Below, one piece after another: positions 45,818 to 57,740 of a stretch of 64,000 nucleotides of DNA. The stretch spans positions 310,001 to 374,000 of the forward strand of contig JAGTJM010000012.1 in the NCBI GenBank assembly GCA_020747015.1, read 5' to 3'. The notes beneath the pieces are model-generated. The model was not told the origin of the DNA and did no database searches. It saw nothing but the letters and a program-made list of their open reading frames with translations. The stretch is from Pyrenochaeta sp. MPI-SDFR-AT-0127. Lineage: Eukaryota; Ascomycota; Dothideomycetes; Pleosporales; Cucurbitariaceae. How positions within the stretch are numbered: position 1 is the stretch's first letter; each line of letters begins with the position of its first letter. Both the position numbers and the translations under genes were made by a program.

Positions 45818-47024
45818 ATGGCGGCACCACGGTGTATGCGCTCTTTCCTGGGCCCAGCAAAGAGGGTCAAGGTATGTTACTACTAATAGGAAGACTTCTA
45901 TACCTGAACAGTGGGTGCTGATGCGCTGATAGATAACACCAGTCCTCCACCCATGCACCCAAACTTTCTCGCGGTCCAAAAGCTCAAAGGTGGACGAGGA
46001 CAATGACAGGGACTTGAGAGAGGACAAGGATGGAAAGCTCATGGAGCAATTGAAAGCGGATATGGACAATGGAAGTATGACGCTCGACCAGCGGTTAGGA
46101 GACATGGGCCTGGATCCAGCCGAGTACAAGAGGTATAGACATGACTGGTTCTTCTTGAGCTTGGGGAGCAAGGTGCTGACATGACTTTAGCCTTTGGAGA
46201 AGCCAACAAGTCGCAAAAGAAGAGGCGGAGGAGTGGGAACCATTGACGCGCGAGGAAGGGCAGCGGAGGTGGAAGGAGATGCAGACGACACCCGACCACT
46301 CGACCCTTCTGCATATGTACAAGAGGGCAGGTGTGGAGCCAATCAAGGTCGCAAAGTGCGTCTCCCTACTTGTGTCCCTTCTTAACAAACCTGACCATTG
46401 TATAGAGAACGAGGCATCACTCTCCCTACCGACAAGACTCCTCTCGATCGCAAAACCCAAGCCGCCCTCGATGAACTCCGCTCCCCCATCAACGTTCGAG
46501 CAGTCCACCTTCGGCCCCTCCGTCGCACCCCCGAACACGGCGTTCCTGTCTGCGATCTTCAATTGCGTACCTACAGCATCCGCAACCTGCAGCTTTTTGC
46601 CGACTTCGCCGTCCGCGCAGCCTACTACATGGGTCTTCCTGTGCGAGGTCCTATTCCTCTCCCAAGGATAACAGAGCGCTGGACCGTTCCACGCTCAAAT
46701 TTCATCTTCAAGAAGTCGCAGGAGAACTTCGAGAGAATCACTATGCGCCGACTAATCCAGATCCAAGACGGGCATCCAGATGTTGTCAAGGCATGGTTGG
46801 CGTTTCTACATAAACATCAGTATCACGGTGTGGGCATGAAGGCGAATATCTGGGAATATGAAAGCTTGGAGATGGCTACACGCGCAGGTTACGAGATCAA
46901 AGAGGGTGACCACAGCAGAAGGAGAGAAGGTTCGGTGCTGCAGAAGGTCGACGAGGTCCTGCAGAGCAAAGGTTTCAAGGAAGCGATGAAAGGGCATGAC
47001 AGTAAGGTAGAGCTGAGACCGTAG
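45818..47024 (+). CDS. RSM10: Mitochondrial small ribosomal subunit protein mS10/uS10m (Rsm10)
   Basis: Exons 45818-45871, 45933-46132, 46191-46355 and 46406-47024; introns 61, 58 and 50 bases; 345 residues. Exon 1 supplies a presequence (MAAPRCMRSFLGPAKRVK); with the next residues (LHPCTQTFSRSKSSK) it is basic and Ser/Thr-rich, right for mitochondrial import. The middle is acidic and helical (LREDKDGKLMEQLKADMDNG), as in fungal Rsm10. The S10 domain is in exon 4: INVRAVHLRPLRRTPEHGVP, RNLQLFADFAVRAAYYMGLP, RWTVPRSNFIFKKSQENFER and RLIQIQDGHPDVVKAWLAFL. The exon 1 to 2 acceptor at GATAG was chosen because other AGs hit stops. Confidence 0.92.
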
Positions 47025-47358
47025 ACTTACCATTTGTAACCTATGAGGACTTTGGCATGTTTGGCGTTAGACTTTGTGAGCGAAGGATGTGTATAAAATG
47101 TATTGGTGTGTTCTATGTATATCAAGCGAAGAGAAACTACCTAACAATTGCATCTTGCCTCGGTCGAAATCATAACGGACAAGTCATTGAGTCTCATCCA
47201 AGCGTCAAGAGAAATCATATGGCGGATTTGCTGAAGCGCAATGCCTCGTCCTCCAATACTTCTCCAACCGAAACACAATAGTACGTTTCGATGCATAGAT
47301 AAAGATATCCTAACATGCTTGCAGGATCTTTTATCACCACTCCACCATCAACTTCGTC
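47025..47358. other. Convergent 3' region RSM10 / GH31
   Basis: 334 bases holding two 3' ends. No gene or repeat seen. Confidence 0.5.
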
Positions 47359-49854
47359 CTAATCTAGATCTGACGCTTGTCCCGCATAACGCTCATCCGC
47401 AAGCAGGAGCTCCAATATTGCGTCCAACAGCTCCTGCTGCAGTCCTCTATTCTGCAACGCCCGTACCTTGTTAAGCACAGGCTCACTGTTATTAACACAA
47501 TTCCAGATGTCCCACTTCCTATCCAGCTCGATCCAAGCCTTGTCAATGATGTCCCAAATCTTTGGATTAGGGTCAATGACATCCAGTTGAGGCCCTGAAC
47601 CGAGCTCAATAATGCATGTCTGCTCCATCGCAACAGCATCAAGCGTGATGACAGTGCCGTTCGATTCAGCAGCAATAGTGTGGGACAGCAGTTTTACGTG
47701 TCGCTTTGTGCTCGGAGATATGGTCATACTCCGAATTTCTGTGGCCGAAGGCGGAGTGTGGGCTAGGAGGCGGATTTTCCAGGTTCGTGCTTTCGGAATC
47801 GAAGGATCAATTGGGCTTGTTGGGCCAATTTTTATGACACCAGTGGCTTGCTTATATGTGATCGGGGTAGAGCTGAAGCGTACAGTTTCGTCAACTGACT
47901 CGACACCTTCATCGTCCACTATGCGGAAGCCACCATCGTCGACATGTGTTCCTGAACCGTCATCTTCGATCAGGGTAAAGGCGCCATCTGCACCAACTAC
48001 AAGGAGGATCTCTAGAGCCTCAGGGTTGGGAGAGCCGCTCTTGGGTCGCCATGCGCCATCCAAGGGAATAATAGAACCCTCTGGTGCAAGGACTGGGGTA
48101 GAATGTAAGAGCCTGTGGACTTGTAATTCGCCTTTACGGCTGTAAACTATTCCATTGAATATGTCAACATATCGGCCAGATGGCAACCACATTTTGGCCG
48201 CTCCATGATGTGTAACCTTGTCCCGTGGTTGTGTGATTGGCGCTACAATGAGTTCACTGCCGAAGCGAAATTGATTGGGTACATTGTAGGCCTCCTCATC
48301 CTCAGGATAATCCCAGTACATGGGTTGGATGAGCGGTTCGTCATTGGACGCTGATCGGGCGTTCATCGTGTAAAGGTATGGGATCAGCCGATGACGGAAG
48401 CGAAGTGTGTCCTCCACAATGTTTCGGGCCTCCTCATTGAAACGCCAGGGTTCTCGTGTGTTGAAAGGGTTGTTATCTGAATGCAATCGCAGTATCGGAG
48501 ACCAGCAGCCTAGTTGCACCCATCGAGTGTATAATTCATCATTTTTATAGCCATGAGTGTGACCACCGATGTCGTTACTCCACCAACCATAGCCAATGTT
48601 AGAAGCAGTTGCGGTAAACTCAGGTTGGAAGTGCAGTGAGTCCCAAGTAATGATGGCGTCTCCAGAGAAGCCGATTTGGTAACGTTGCGCACCTGGGCCC
48701 CCAAAACGAGACAAAATCAGAGGCCGTTGACTTCCACGACCGCTGTCAAGGAAATGAAAATGATTGAGCACCCAGAGAGGGTCGACCCCTGGGATCTTTG
48801 ACTGATTACCTTGCTGCCAGTCCACCCACCAGAAATCGACGCCGCGATTTTCGTGCTCGTGATGTACGATATCGAAGTAAGCATCCATGAATTTCTTATC
48901 GGTGCAGTCAAATGGGATTGTCTGTTTTGTGGTCGGGTCAACTCCAAGGCACTTTGCAACTTTTGGATACTGATCTTCATGGTGCCTGAAGCCGTCTGCT
49001 GGGTGGAGGTTCAGTGTTAATTTCATACCACGGTCGTGAAGCTTCTTCATGAAGGCGTCTGGATTAGGAAAAAGAGACTTATTCCAAGTGTACCCGGTCC
49101 AACCGTTGATACCGTCGGGTAGATTCCACACGAGGTGCCAATCCATGTCCACCACAGCAACGTTCATGGGAACGTCGTCCTTGTCAAAATGATCGTGCAG
49201 GTCGAGGTACTCCTTCTCATCATATGCATGATAACGGCTCCACCAATTGCCCATGGCATACCGCGGTAGAAGAGGCTGGCTTCCGGATACTGCGTAAAAT
49301 GCCCGTATTGCTTCCCGGTAGTCGCGTCCGTACATGAATATATACTGGTCGCTTCTCTTTCCATCCTCACGTCCTGATATCCAGCCATTGTTCTCGAAGA
49401 GCATGGACTTGGTGTCATCCAAAAGCGCCATGCCGTCTCTTGATAGAATACCTGTCCCCAGATTGGTTCTACCATTTACTCCATCGAGGGTACGGGTCGT
49501 GCCGCCCAGATTCGAAATATCTTGCCCGTATATCCATGTACCCGTCACAGAACCCTTCAGGTGTATCTTGAAGCCTTCTGGGCTAAACTTCTTCTTGTCG
49601 TATACCACATGGAGGCGCTTCGTCACGATTTCGATCCCCTGGCCGCGGTCCCAGACGTAAAAATCAGGGACGGCCAATCTGCGGTTGATGGCGAAGGTGG
49701 ACGCTCGGTCTTCAAAGCGCCCATCCTCAGCCCACTCGAATCGCAGCAGGCCGTCGGTCAGAATGGTGAAGCGGTACTTGTCCCCAGCGACAATGGCATC
49801 GGGGTGCGCGGCAGGGCGCGTCTGGAAATCGTAGCGGGCAGGCTTCATCGTCAT
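47359..49854 (-). CDS. GH31 alpha-glycosidase, intracellular
   Basis: Single exon, 831 residues. Glycoside hydrolase family 31 enzymes (alpha-glucosidase, alpha-xylosidase and relatives) retain anomeric configuration. Seen here: N-terminal beta-sandwich (RFTILTDGLLRFEWAEDGRF), the barrel start LPRYAMGNWWSRYHAY, MNVAVVDMDWHL, the nucleophile region VDFWWVDWQQGNQS (Asp345), the acid/base region QIGFSGDAIITWDSLHFQPE (Asp399), WWSNDIGGHTHG, and LRLHSDNNPFNTREPW. A C-terminal helical extension after GSGPQLDVIDPNP reaches the end. There is no signal peptide, so a cytosolic enzyme is inferred. The WVDWQQG form differs from the classical WxDMNE and is shared with many bacterial members. Substrate cannot be read. 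The lack of introns stands out among intron-rich neighbours. Confidence 0.93.
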   Translation of the reverse strand: MTMKPARYDFQTRPAAHPDAIVAGDKYRFTILTDGLLRFEWAEDGRFEDRASTFAINRRLAVPDFYVWDRGQGIEIVTKRLHVVYDKKKFSPEGFKIHLKGSVTGTWIYGQDISNLGGTTRTLDGVNGRTNLGTGILSRDGMALLDDTKSMLFENNGWISGREDGKRSDQYIFMYGRDYREAIRAFYAVSGSQPLLPRYAMGNWWSRYHAYDEKEYLDLHDHFDKDDVPMNVAVVDMDWHLVWNLPDGINGWTGYTWNKSLFPNPDAFMKKLHDRGMKLTLNLHPADGFRHHEDQYPKVAKCLGVDPTTKQTIPFDCTDKKFMDAYFDIVHHEHENRGVDFWWVDWQQGNQSKIPGVDPLWVLNHFHFLDSGRGSQRPLILSRFGGPGAQRYQIGFSGDAIITWDSLHFQPEFTATASNIGYGWWSNDIGGHTHGYKNDELYTRWVQLGCWSPILRLHSDNNPFNTREPWRFNEEARNIVEDTLRFRHRLIPYLYTMNARSASNDEPLIQPMYWDYPEDEEAYNVPNQFRFGSELIVAPITQPRDKVTHHGAAKMWLPSGRYVDIFNGIVYSRKGELQVHRLLHSTPVLAPEGSIIPLDGAWRPKSGSPNPEALEILLVVGADGAFTLIEDDGSGTHVDDGGFRIVDDEGVESVDETVRFSSTPITYKQATGVIKIGPTSPIDPSIPKARTWKIRLLAHTPPSATEIRSMTISPSTKRHVKLLSHTIAAESNGTVITLDAVAMEQTCIIELGSGPQLDVIDPNPKIWDIIDKAWIELDRKWDIWNCVNNSEPVLNKVRALQNRGLQQELLDAILELLLADERYAGQASDLD

Positions 49855-52800
49855 GCTTCAGAACGATACAGCGATATAAGAAGCCTCTTGTACACGTCCT
49901 TGGAAGACTTCAAGCATGGCGGGGCGCAATGATGACGCGACAATTCATGGTTAAATGAGTCTGGGGAAGGAAGCTTGGACTTCGTACTCCTAAGCCATAA
50001 TGGCTTGAAAGCCGCCGACGCGTGACCTCGGTTCATGCCCTAAGAGCTATGCAAGGAGTGTCAGACGACTACCAAAAACTCGGCATTCCTGCCATCAGCC
50101 ATGCGAACCGCTGGGGGAGAAGGCGCACGTTTGGTTGGTGTTACAAAGGAGGTTATTGATTGTCCACGCGACAGCGTCATTTGAGCGTGCGCTGAAGACT
50201 ACGGCGGGGCTCGTCCACGTTTTGTATGGACCCATAACGTTGCACAGAACACGAGAAGACCCTCTTGATTGAGCCATCGCCAGGTGTTCGTGGTTTGATA
50301 TTTCAAGGCTGCCAAGTGCGCGCCCAATGCAACCTCAGTGCATCTTATGCATTGACTTCGCCATCTCAGATGCACTTTCTGTGGTGTCAGTGTGTGCGGA
50401 GATGAGTTGATTCGAACCAAGCACACAGCCACCTCAAAAATATCAAGGAGATGAAGCTGCAAGATTAAAGAAAATATTTCTAGCGGCTGCGAACCCACCA
50501 TTTGTTCACGGAGCAAAAATCTTAGCACCAATCAGATGTAAGTGACCTGACGGATGAATTTCACAAGTTCTGTCAAAGGTAAGATTCTAGTAGTAAAAGT
50601 AGCTGGGCGTCCAGGCTGACACTAGTCCGTAACGGTTATGCTGAAAATTAGTGTGAAAGACTTAAACCTCGGACACGACTACAGTAGGGCAACCTCCGGT
50701 CAAGAGCAGATTAGTAGCCTACGTTTTTAGCAGTGATAACTACATCCACCTTTGTGATTGATATAGTCCTTAATGTCATTTCTCCTGTGCAAGCTCAAGG
50801 AGTCGTCGAACGCTTGCGCCTGCCTATAATTCTAGCTGTGCTAGCTACACATTGTCGAAAAGCTTCATGCATAGGACTAGTGTTCGGTTAAAGGTATGGA
50901 AAGCAATCCTAGCAATGATAAGACCATTTTGATACAAGGATATATGAACTTTCACCGCTAATGATTCGAAAAATGGTGTGGAAAATGACGAAGATCGGGA
51001 GTAGACAGGCACAGTCCTGAAGTTCAACTAAAACATCTCTTATACATGCGTCAGTTTGTTACATGCACTCATTCAAGTCTAACTATATGACAGTGCTGAA
51101 CAATAAATTCTAATAAAGGGGGACAAGAAGAGGACCAGAGACCACAGCTCAAGTCATAATCTCAGCCAGGATCGATGTCCTACCAGCAATGATTTTCGGA
51201 TCCTACCCCGCAAGGCTACGTTAATACTGTGATCGATACGCTCTCCGTCAATGCAAAACGTGATTACCACAGATTCGAGCTCATCGTAAAGGTCCTATTA
51301 ATATGTATCGCAAATCTGCCGTTCGGCGACCGGCTACATCGATGAACTATAGTGTCAGAAATTTTGAATTAGCCGGATTCTTTGAAGTAGCGGAGTGCTC
51401 GCAGATACTAGGGTATACGGATTGGGGCCATTGGCCTAATTCTTTGCTTGATTAGACGGATGAAGGATATGGCTGGCTGTGCCTTTGAATAGCACTTAAT
51501 TTGAAGCTATGGGTGTCTGGTATGCTGTTGGAGAACTGGCTGAGAATGGTTCTCTGCTCGACGTTTGATAAAGTGCAATGACAGGATCAGGGTCATGCTG
51601 CAGGACAGAAAGCTGAAGATCATAGCTTTGAATTCATAAACACTTCCCTCTTGGCTCATTGTGTTCCAGTACTTGGCTGATTGTATTCAAAGTAGGGTTC
51701 CTTAAGATGAGGCCGGTACGGTGACGAATAGTGGTCATTGCGGCTGGCATTTCGATGCGATGGAGCACAGATCCGAAATCTACACTAACAGTTTGTGATA
51801 TACGTCAGCCACAATCCTCCTAGCTTTTGTAGGGCAGATCGAAAGATGTATGGATACTGCTTTCAACATTTATTGACAAAGGCACATCCTACTTTAAGAT
51901 TTGGTCATAGAAGATCATGATTTTGATATCGGGCTCGCATCGGTTGTGCGGCTGCGAGGTTCGTGCATTCGCCCGATGGACGGAAATAGTCTGTTGAGGA
52001 GAAACCAAAAAAGGAAATGCACAAAAATCGTTCTCAGAAGTATGAATGTACTTTGAATATGAGAAATATTGTATTTTCTTGCGACAATGATGCATTATAT
52101 ATCTCTGTACTTTGTGATTTTTGTGCATTTGATGCAAAATCGGTTGGCAGATGAACACAACAGAGCAAAAGCACGAGTGTGCACCTGAACGTCATTCGGG
52201 CTGAGGTGTTCAAAGTACACCATTTGATGGATTCTGTAGTCCCCGCATATACACATGGGTAAGGGTAACTCCTCCGAAAAACACAACCAGGTGTGAGCTA
52301 GATACTGGTAGTTTAAACTCACTGTGGATAGCATGTGAGCCGGCAACGATCAGATATTGAAACAGAAAGCAGAATTATGGAATTAACAGCAACCCTCCTA
52401 CGAAAGCATCATCAATAATACGTCAGCTTCTCTAGCTTTATGGAGTACCACTGCGAGCCAACCACATCGATGGTTTTATACCTTTTGGCAACGCAAGACA
52501 ACGGGAAACCCCCAAGCAACGCCGGAACAATGCGAAATCAGAATATATGGAAAGTCTAACCTAAACGAAGGAATCAATCGGACGAAAGTGCAGTCAGATA
52601 TATCTGCACTTGGGCTTGCACGGACAAACCAAGGCTGGTAGCATAACGACGATACATTAGAAAGTTGTGAATTTATTGAATTGTCCTTTCATGTTCGGTC
52701 TTTCCGTCTACCATAATAATGAGCTCAAACACTATAATGTCTAAGTAAATATTCCCAGAGATCACCTGTCGTGCAAAAGGGATAGGTCATGGCCGGTTTA

Positions 52801-53348
52801 GGCCGACTGCAAAATCATCGGCGCTGAGCTTAGCTGGATTGATATGCTGCTGCTGATCCTGAATTCCCAAATCGATCACGCCTGCTTTGAGCTGTGAGTG
52901 AACACCAAGTCAAACTCTCTCATCTTAATCGGATTTAGTTCATAAGGTTGATCAGAGAGAAATCGCCTGCGGTTGCTGGAAAGACGGACATATTGTTGAT
53001 ATCCAAGCCACGGATGCAGTTGGAAGACCATGGCTTCGTTACTTCTCGCCATAAAATTTGTTAGTCCCGCTCGGTCTGATCAACTATGTGAGTCAGATTG
53101 GATGCAGCCGCTTTTGCATCTTGATAACGCAATCAGCTCCTTGTGTTGCAACATCGGTATCTTGAAGCGATGTTCCGAACCGACATCCTGACACGCATGT
53201 TCCTTGCTCATAGATGCACAATGACTCTTGCTGTGAGAACATCAATGCCAGCGCTGATAAGGACGACATGTAACCCGAAAATCCTTCTTCATTATCATTC
53301 CTGTTACAACGTCGCTTCCCACGCTGATTTCTGTGATTAAGACGCGCG
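49855..53348. other. Gene-poor region, about 3.5 kb, no gene seen
   Basis: The longest stretch without a gene. On both strands I find only short frames (largest about 110 codons) without domains or a convincing splice chain. Base composition is moderately AT-rich compared with flanking genes. I recognise no transposon protein, terminal repeat, RNA gene or tandem array. It may hold regulatory DNA for the two flanking genes, or decayed mobile DNA that I cannot identify. Confidence 0.5.
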
Positions 53349-55109
53349 ATGGAGTCACCGAAACTTACTAATGATACTGAACGGACCCCGCTCTTTTTTC
53401 GGCATGACTCTATGTCCTCTGCAAGGAGCCTGACTGTATCTCTCGACGATGCCTCCAGTCATTCATCAACTGTCCAACCATGCTCGTTGCAAACCAGAGC
53501 CTTGAACGATGAAGAGGCAAGCTTTGGTTCAACTCCAGACATGACATCTTCAACATCAGTCTGTCGAATGGTCTGCGTCCTCCTTATTGGCAGCTTTATA
53601 TCAAACGCAGATGGCTCTCTGTTGCTCGCGACGCACCCTATTATCGCATCAGAGTTCGACGCGCTCCACGATTCAAGTTGGCTTCTGACTAGCTTTGCCC
53701 TCACGCAAGCAGCAACTCAGCCACTGTATGGAAAGCTGAGCGACATTTACGGTCGCAAATCAATGTTACTCCTGGCTTATGCGCTGTTCGCGGTTGGTTG
53801 CGCTTTAGTGGGCATTGGTGCATCTATGTCAACTCTGATTTTAGGTCGTGTCGTATCAGGTGCAGGTTCGAGTGGCATGACAGCCCTCGTTTCCATTCTT
53901 ATCACTGACTTGGTACCGCTACGAGATGTGGCAACTTGGCGTTCTTATGTCAATGTGGTCGCAACCACTGGACGTAGCATTGGCGGACCTTTGGGTGGCT
54001 GGCTTGCGGATACTATTGGCTGGCGATGGTCCTTCTTGGGTCAGGTTCCGCTTGCTGGTATTGCTATCATTCTCGTTGCTAGTACTATTCCCTCTCGTGT
54101 ACAACAGCACCACGACGATGCTAGTATACAGGGTGGGAAATTGGCGCGGGTTGACTTCATTGGCGCTATCTTGATGACACTGAGCATCCTCGGCTTACTC
54201 ATTCCTCTCGAGATTGGTGGAGATCGAGTCCCTTGGTCGTCTCCTATCATCACTATTCTCTTATTCTTGGCCACGGTATTTGGCGCCCTGTTTGTAGCCA
54301 CAGAATACTGGGTGGCTAAAGAACCGATCATACCGTTATCGTTGCTGCGACAACGGGATGTGGTGGTCTCATCGTTCGTCATGGTCTTCCAAAGTGCTGC
54401 CCAAATTGGCCTTATGTTCGCAGTTCCACTTTACTTTCAAGTAACGTCGGGTGCATCTAATACCGTTGCAGGAGCACATCTGTTTCCTGCGGTGGCTGGT
54501 AACGCGCTTGGTGGCATTCTCTCCGGCATCATCATCAACCGCACAGGACGCTACAAAGCTCTCACGCTTGTAGCCACAGTAATATCCTCGACTGGATACT
54601 TATTGCTAGTTCTCCGATGGCACGGCAACACTAATTGGCTCGAGTCCCTATACATTTTCCCTGGTGGCTTTGCTATGGGCATCGTGCAATCGGCACTCTT
54701 CATCAGCGTTCAAGCAGCTATTGATCCGGCATTTAGCGCCATCGCAACCTCAACCCTTTATCTCGCATCCTCTATTGGTGTACTGGCTGGCATGTCTGGC
54801 GTGAGCGCTGTACTACAGGAGGCCTTAAGGAATGGACTTGACAATAGACTTACTAACTTGGGCTTTGCTGAACTCAAGAAGTGGAAGATTATCGAGCACG
54901 CACTCTCAGATGTGCACTATTCTGACAAGGCCAAACCGGTCATTGCAAAAGCTGTTGTGGACGCCTACATTGAAGCTTTAACTTATACACACGGTGAGCT
55001 AACTACATTTCGTATGGATACACTCTAACGCAAACTTCCAGTACTATCGTTGGCGTGTTCAATCACCGCTTTTATTGGAAGTCTCTTTCTTCGACAACGT
55101 AAACTGTAA
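53349..55109 (+). CDS. MFS transporter, VBA/DHA2-like (vacuolar basic amino acid or multidrug type)
   Basis: Exons 53349-54993 and 55042-55109 (48-base intron, GTGAGC donor, TTCCAG end), 570 residues. Without splicing the frame stops at 55028; the spliced end adds the last helix LSLACSITAFIGSLFLRQRKL, which completes the expected 14 helices. The N-terminus is long, Ser/Thr-rich and has TERTPLFFRHD, an acidic/dileucine-like vacuolar sorting type region (inference). Signatures: SNADGSLLLATHPIIASEF, SSWLLTSFALTQAATQPLYG, GKLSDIYGRKSMLL (MFS motif A), GRSIGGPLGGWLADTIGWRW (motif C type). Closest families by memory are yeast Vba1-3 and fission yeast Fnx1, importers of basic amino acids into the vacuole. 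Substrate is not proven. Confidence 0.88.
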
Positions 55110-55875
55110 CAGTATTGCGAAGCGTTGGCCCAGTAATTGTGAATGAGGTGAAAGTGACTGGATTAAGGTTAAATGGTATTCATCAGAGAAGTCCAACGAC
55201 AAAGTGTCCCAAATATCTCCGCGCAAGAGGTATTGGCCATACTATGCAATGCAGCCCTTCATATCGCCGAATTTAATTAAATTGTTTATACAAATATTGA
55301 ATGTGAAAAGTCGAAGCAGAACTACTTCTCTTTTTCATTACACTCAACAAACAATATTCGTGGCATCTCTCGTCCTCCTGTTCGTGGGTACTGGTACAGA
55401 TAGTTCAGGCGGTGCATGTCTAGTTAACAAAGATCATTCGTACCTTAAAATGTAATAGTGATGGAATTTCTACTCCACTGTCACTTACATCATGCATCGT
55501 TGTGGTTCTTGACACATTAGAGAAATCCTGTCGAGACGGTTGCCCATTCATCCGGTCGAGCCCATTGAAGTTGTCTGCGTAGTATGACCTAATTCATTTG
55601 ATCAGCCTACATGTTCAAGCGTAATTAAATCCCTCGCATCATGCGTGCATGTGTAATCACTCCGTGCTTACTGTTATTTTAGTAACCTTACGAATGCACG
55701 CCACGGCCAGCATTGAAACAACTGTGATGTCGAATTTGGCTTCATAAATCATTGTTAAGACTTGTGGATCAGTGGTACGTAAACATGTCCCATGCTGGGG
55801 TAGCCTCTGCGTTAAAAGAGAGACTCGCGGCTCATATACAATCTTTTCTAAGGTTGACTCTCTGGATGAGAGAAC
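55110..55875. other. Convergent region, no gene seen
   Basis: About 766 bases between the VBA-like transporter and the minus-strand orphan. AT-rich in places (for example 55260-55310). No supported feature. Confidence 0.5.
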
Positions 55876-56691
55876 TCATTGACCAGGCAGAGCTTTACTG
55901 TCAAGATTCTGGCCCTCTCCCTCGTTTGGCCACGTTTGTTGAAGTTCGCCAACTTCGCCTCGATGGTTTCCCCAGCTGCTAATGAAAGCTTTGCCCTCGT
56001 AATCCTCTACTCCTTTCCACCTCTTCCCTCTAAGTCTGTCCATCAGCACTGCAGCCTTCTCGTCCATTGTCACACATAAGAACAATCTCGACACATCATC
56101 TGGAGCGACCTCGTCCATGCGTCCACCAGGGTACATCATTGTCGGCCACTCAGCTACGACAAGTCCGCCTGAGCTAGGCCATGCGGCACCGACCCACGCG
56201 TTTTCCCTCGCCGTCGGCTCAGGCTGAGCAGCCATTACCTCCTCATCTTGCGAGTGGTCGGGTTCAATGAAGAGGGCGTGTCTAGCGGGAGAGTCCCACC
56301 ACTTCCCTCCGAGTAATAGTAAGCGCTGAGCAAAGTCGTCTTCCTCTTGTCGAGTGGCGTGACGCTTCTTCGGTGGATCGAGACGGTCGAGGCCGAGAAA
56401 GTCAAAATCTGCAGGACAGGGCCTCTCGAGTACGATCACACCTCCGCGTGACGGCCAAGCGAATATGGTGATTTCTTCGTAGAAATCGACACGTTTACTG
56501 AGATCTTTGACGCTATCGTAGACGGTTCGCGTACCGCACAAGTGCCTCGGACGTTGCACCGGATTTGTGAAACGTGCGCTATCAGATGGGGGCGGTGGCG
56601 TGGGATGGATCAGACTGAGCAGGCTGTCCATGATAGGGCCCGAAATGTGTGTCGAGTGCAATGGTGGAGGCGGGGAACAGAAGATTAACAT
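55876..56691 (-). CDS. Hypothetical protein, family not recognised
   Basis: Single exon, up to 271 residues. The ATG at 56691 gives a Pro-rich 20-residue start; the ATG at 56631 (MDSLLSLIHPTPPPPSD) may be the true one and would give 251 residues. It has a Pro-rich N-terminus, then a mixed alpha/beta body with TRTVYDSVKDLSKRVDFYEE, ITIFAWPSRGGVIVLERP, QRLLLLGGKWWDSPARHALF, a near-repeat WVGAAWPSSGGLVVAEWPTM, and MDEKAAVLMDRLRGKRW. The two AWPSxGG phrases (residues about 78 and 168) hint at an internal duplication. No signal peptide, helix in the membrane or catalytic motif seen. Coding is supported by length and protein-like composition; function unknown. Confidence 0.68.
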   Translation of the reverse strand: MLIFCSPPPPLHSTHISGPIMDSLLSLIHPTPPPPSDSARFTNPVQRPRHLCGTRTVYDSVKDLSKRVDFYEEITIFAWPSRGGVIVLERPCPADFDFLGLDRLDPPKKRHATRQEEDDFAQRLLLLGGKWWDSPARHALFIEPDHSQDEEVMAAQPEPTARENAWVGAAWPSSGGLVVAEWPTMMYPGGRMDEVAPDDVSRLFLCVTMDEKAAVLMDRLRGKRWKGVEDYEGKAFISSWGNHRGEVGELQQTWPNEGEGQNLDSKALPGQ

Positions 56692-57740
56692 ACAGTAGCT
56701 GTGCCTTATTCTCGGTCACGTGCAAACCTAGAATGGCGGGAACGCCATCGCTTCGGCCCTTGTGCGTAAGCACTCTGTGATAACGGATAAATAAGTAGCG
56801 CGCGCTTGATGAACTGTATTCTTTGACATTGTCAGAATTGAAACTTCTGCAAAGGGGGTTGATTGCTCAATTATGGCCCCTGGAGATGCTTAGTCATGCG
56901 GTACTTCACCGCGCATGGCAGGATGCATACGGATTCAGAATTGCGCACAGTGACTTGACCAGATGCAGAGCCGCCGTAGCGCCACAATGGCACAGCTTCA
57001 TACGCAAGCCCGCGGAGTGACTGCGCCAACCACTGATTAGCAAAGTCAGGCCAAGAGCAAACCTAGCAGAGTCTAAGCCCAGCAAGTAGGCTGGATTGAG
57101 CGAAGGCAGACCAACGAGATGAAAAGTACGTCATTTACGCAACAAGTCACGTTGCCCGGAGATTGGAGCAAAAGACCGAAACAGTCCCGCTAGCGTAGCC
57201 GAGGCCAATGGGCCTCAATGGCTGGTGGAACATGAGCAGCGAAGAGAATGCGAATCGTGAGAGTCGTCGCGTGTGCGAGGTGTGATCAAAGATGAGGAAG
57301 GAGGGCAAAAAGCGGAAGTGAATCGGAGAAGTGTTAACGTGAGTCGATGTGAAATTCGCAAACGAGATGCAACAAAGACTTGAAACGCTATTGCACCAAA
57401 TATAAAAATCGATATTGCGACACCCTATTCTGCGGCAGGGTGATGGATACGAGTATTAGTGCATAATTGGCTACTGTTTGCTGATGCGCAAGCCACGCGC
57501 CAGCCGCTGATATGGAGCAGCTTTCTGCGCGCTCACGTGCTTTCGAGAATAAATTTCATGTGCTAGCCTCAATATGAGTATATGACCGCAAAACCGCTCT
57601 ATGCATGGAGAGCTGAGATGTGCAGCCAATTGAGAATTTTTTGAACCCGATATGACTTAAAACTGCTCCTGAGATCCAGCTTTCATTTTTTGGTCAATAT
57701 ATTGTATTATTTTAATCTGCTATCATCAAAGAGCACAACT
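56692..57740. other. Intergenic, about 1 kb
   Basis: Between the orphan gene and the tRNA. Only short frames; no supported gene. The bases just upstream of the tRNA (57660-57740) are AT-rich, as usual for a polymerase III start region. Confidence 0.5.

Noticed and set aside
49855..53348. Search for transposase, reverse transcriptase, terminal repeats or CRISPR-like arrays
   Set aside because: None recognised; only short random frames and no obvious repeated units by eye.
54994..55028. Unspliced end of the VBA-like transporter (GELTTFRMDTL)
   Set aside because: Splicing adds a proper last membrane helix and basic tail, so the read-through stop is an intron stop.
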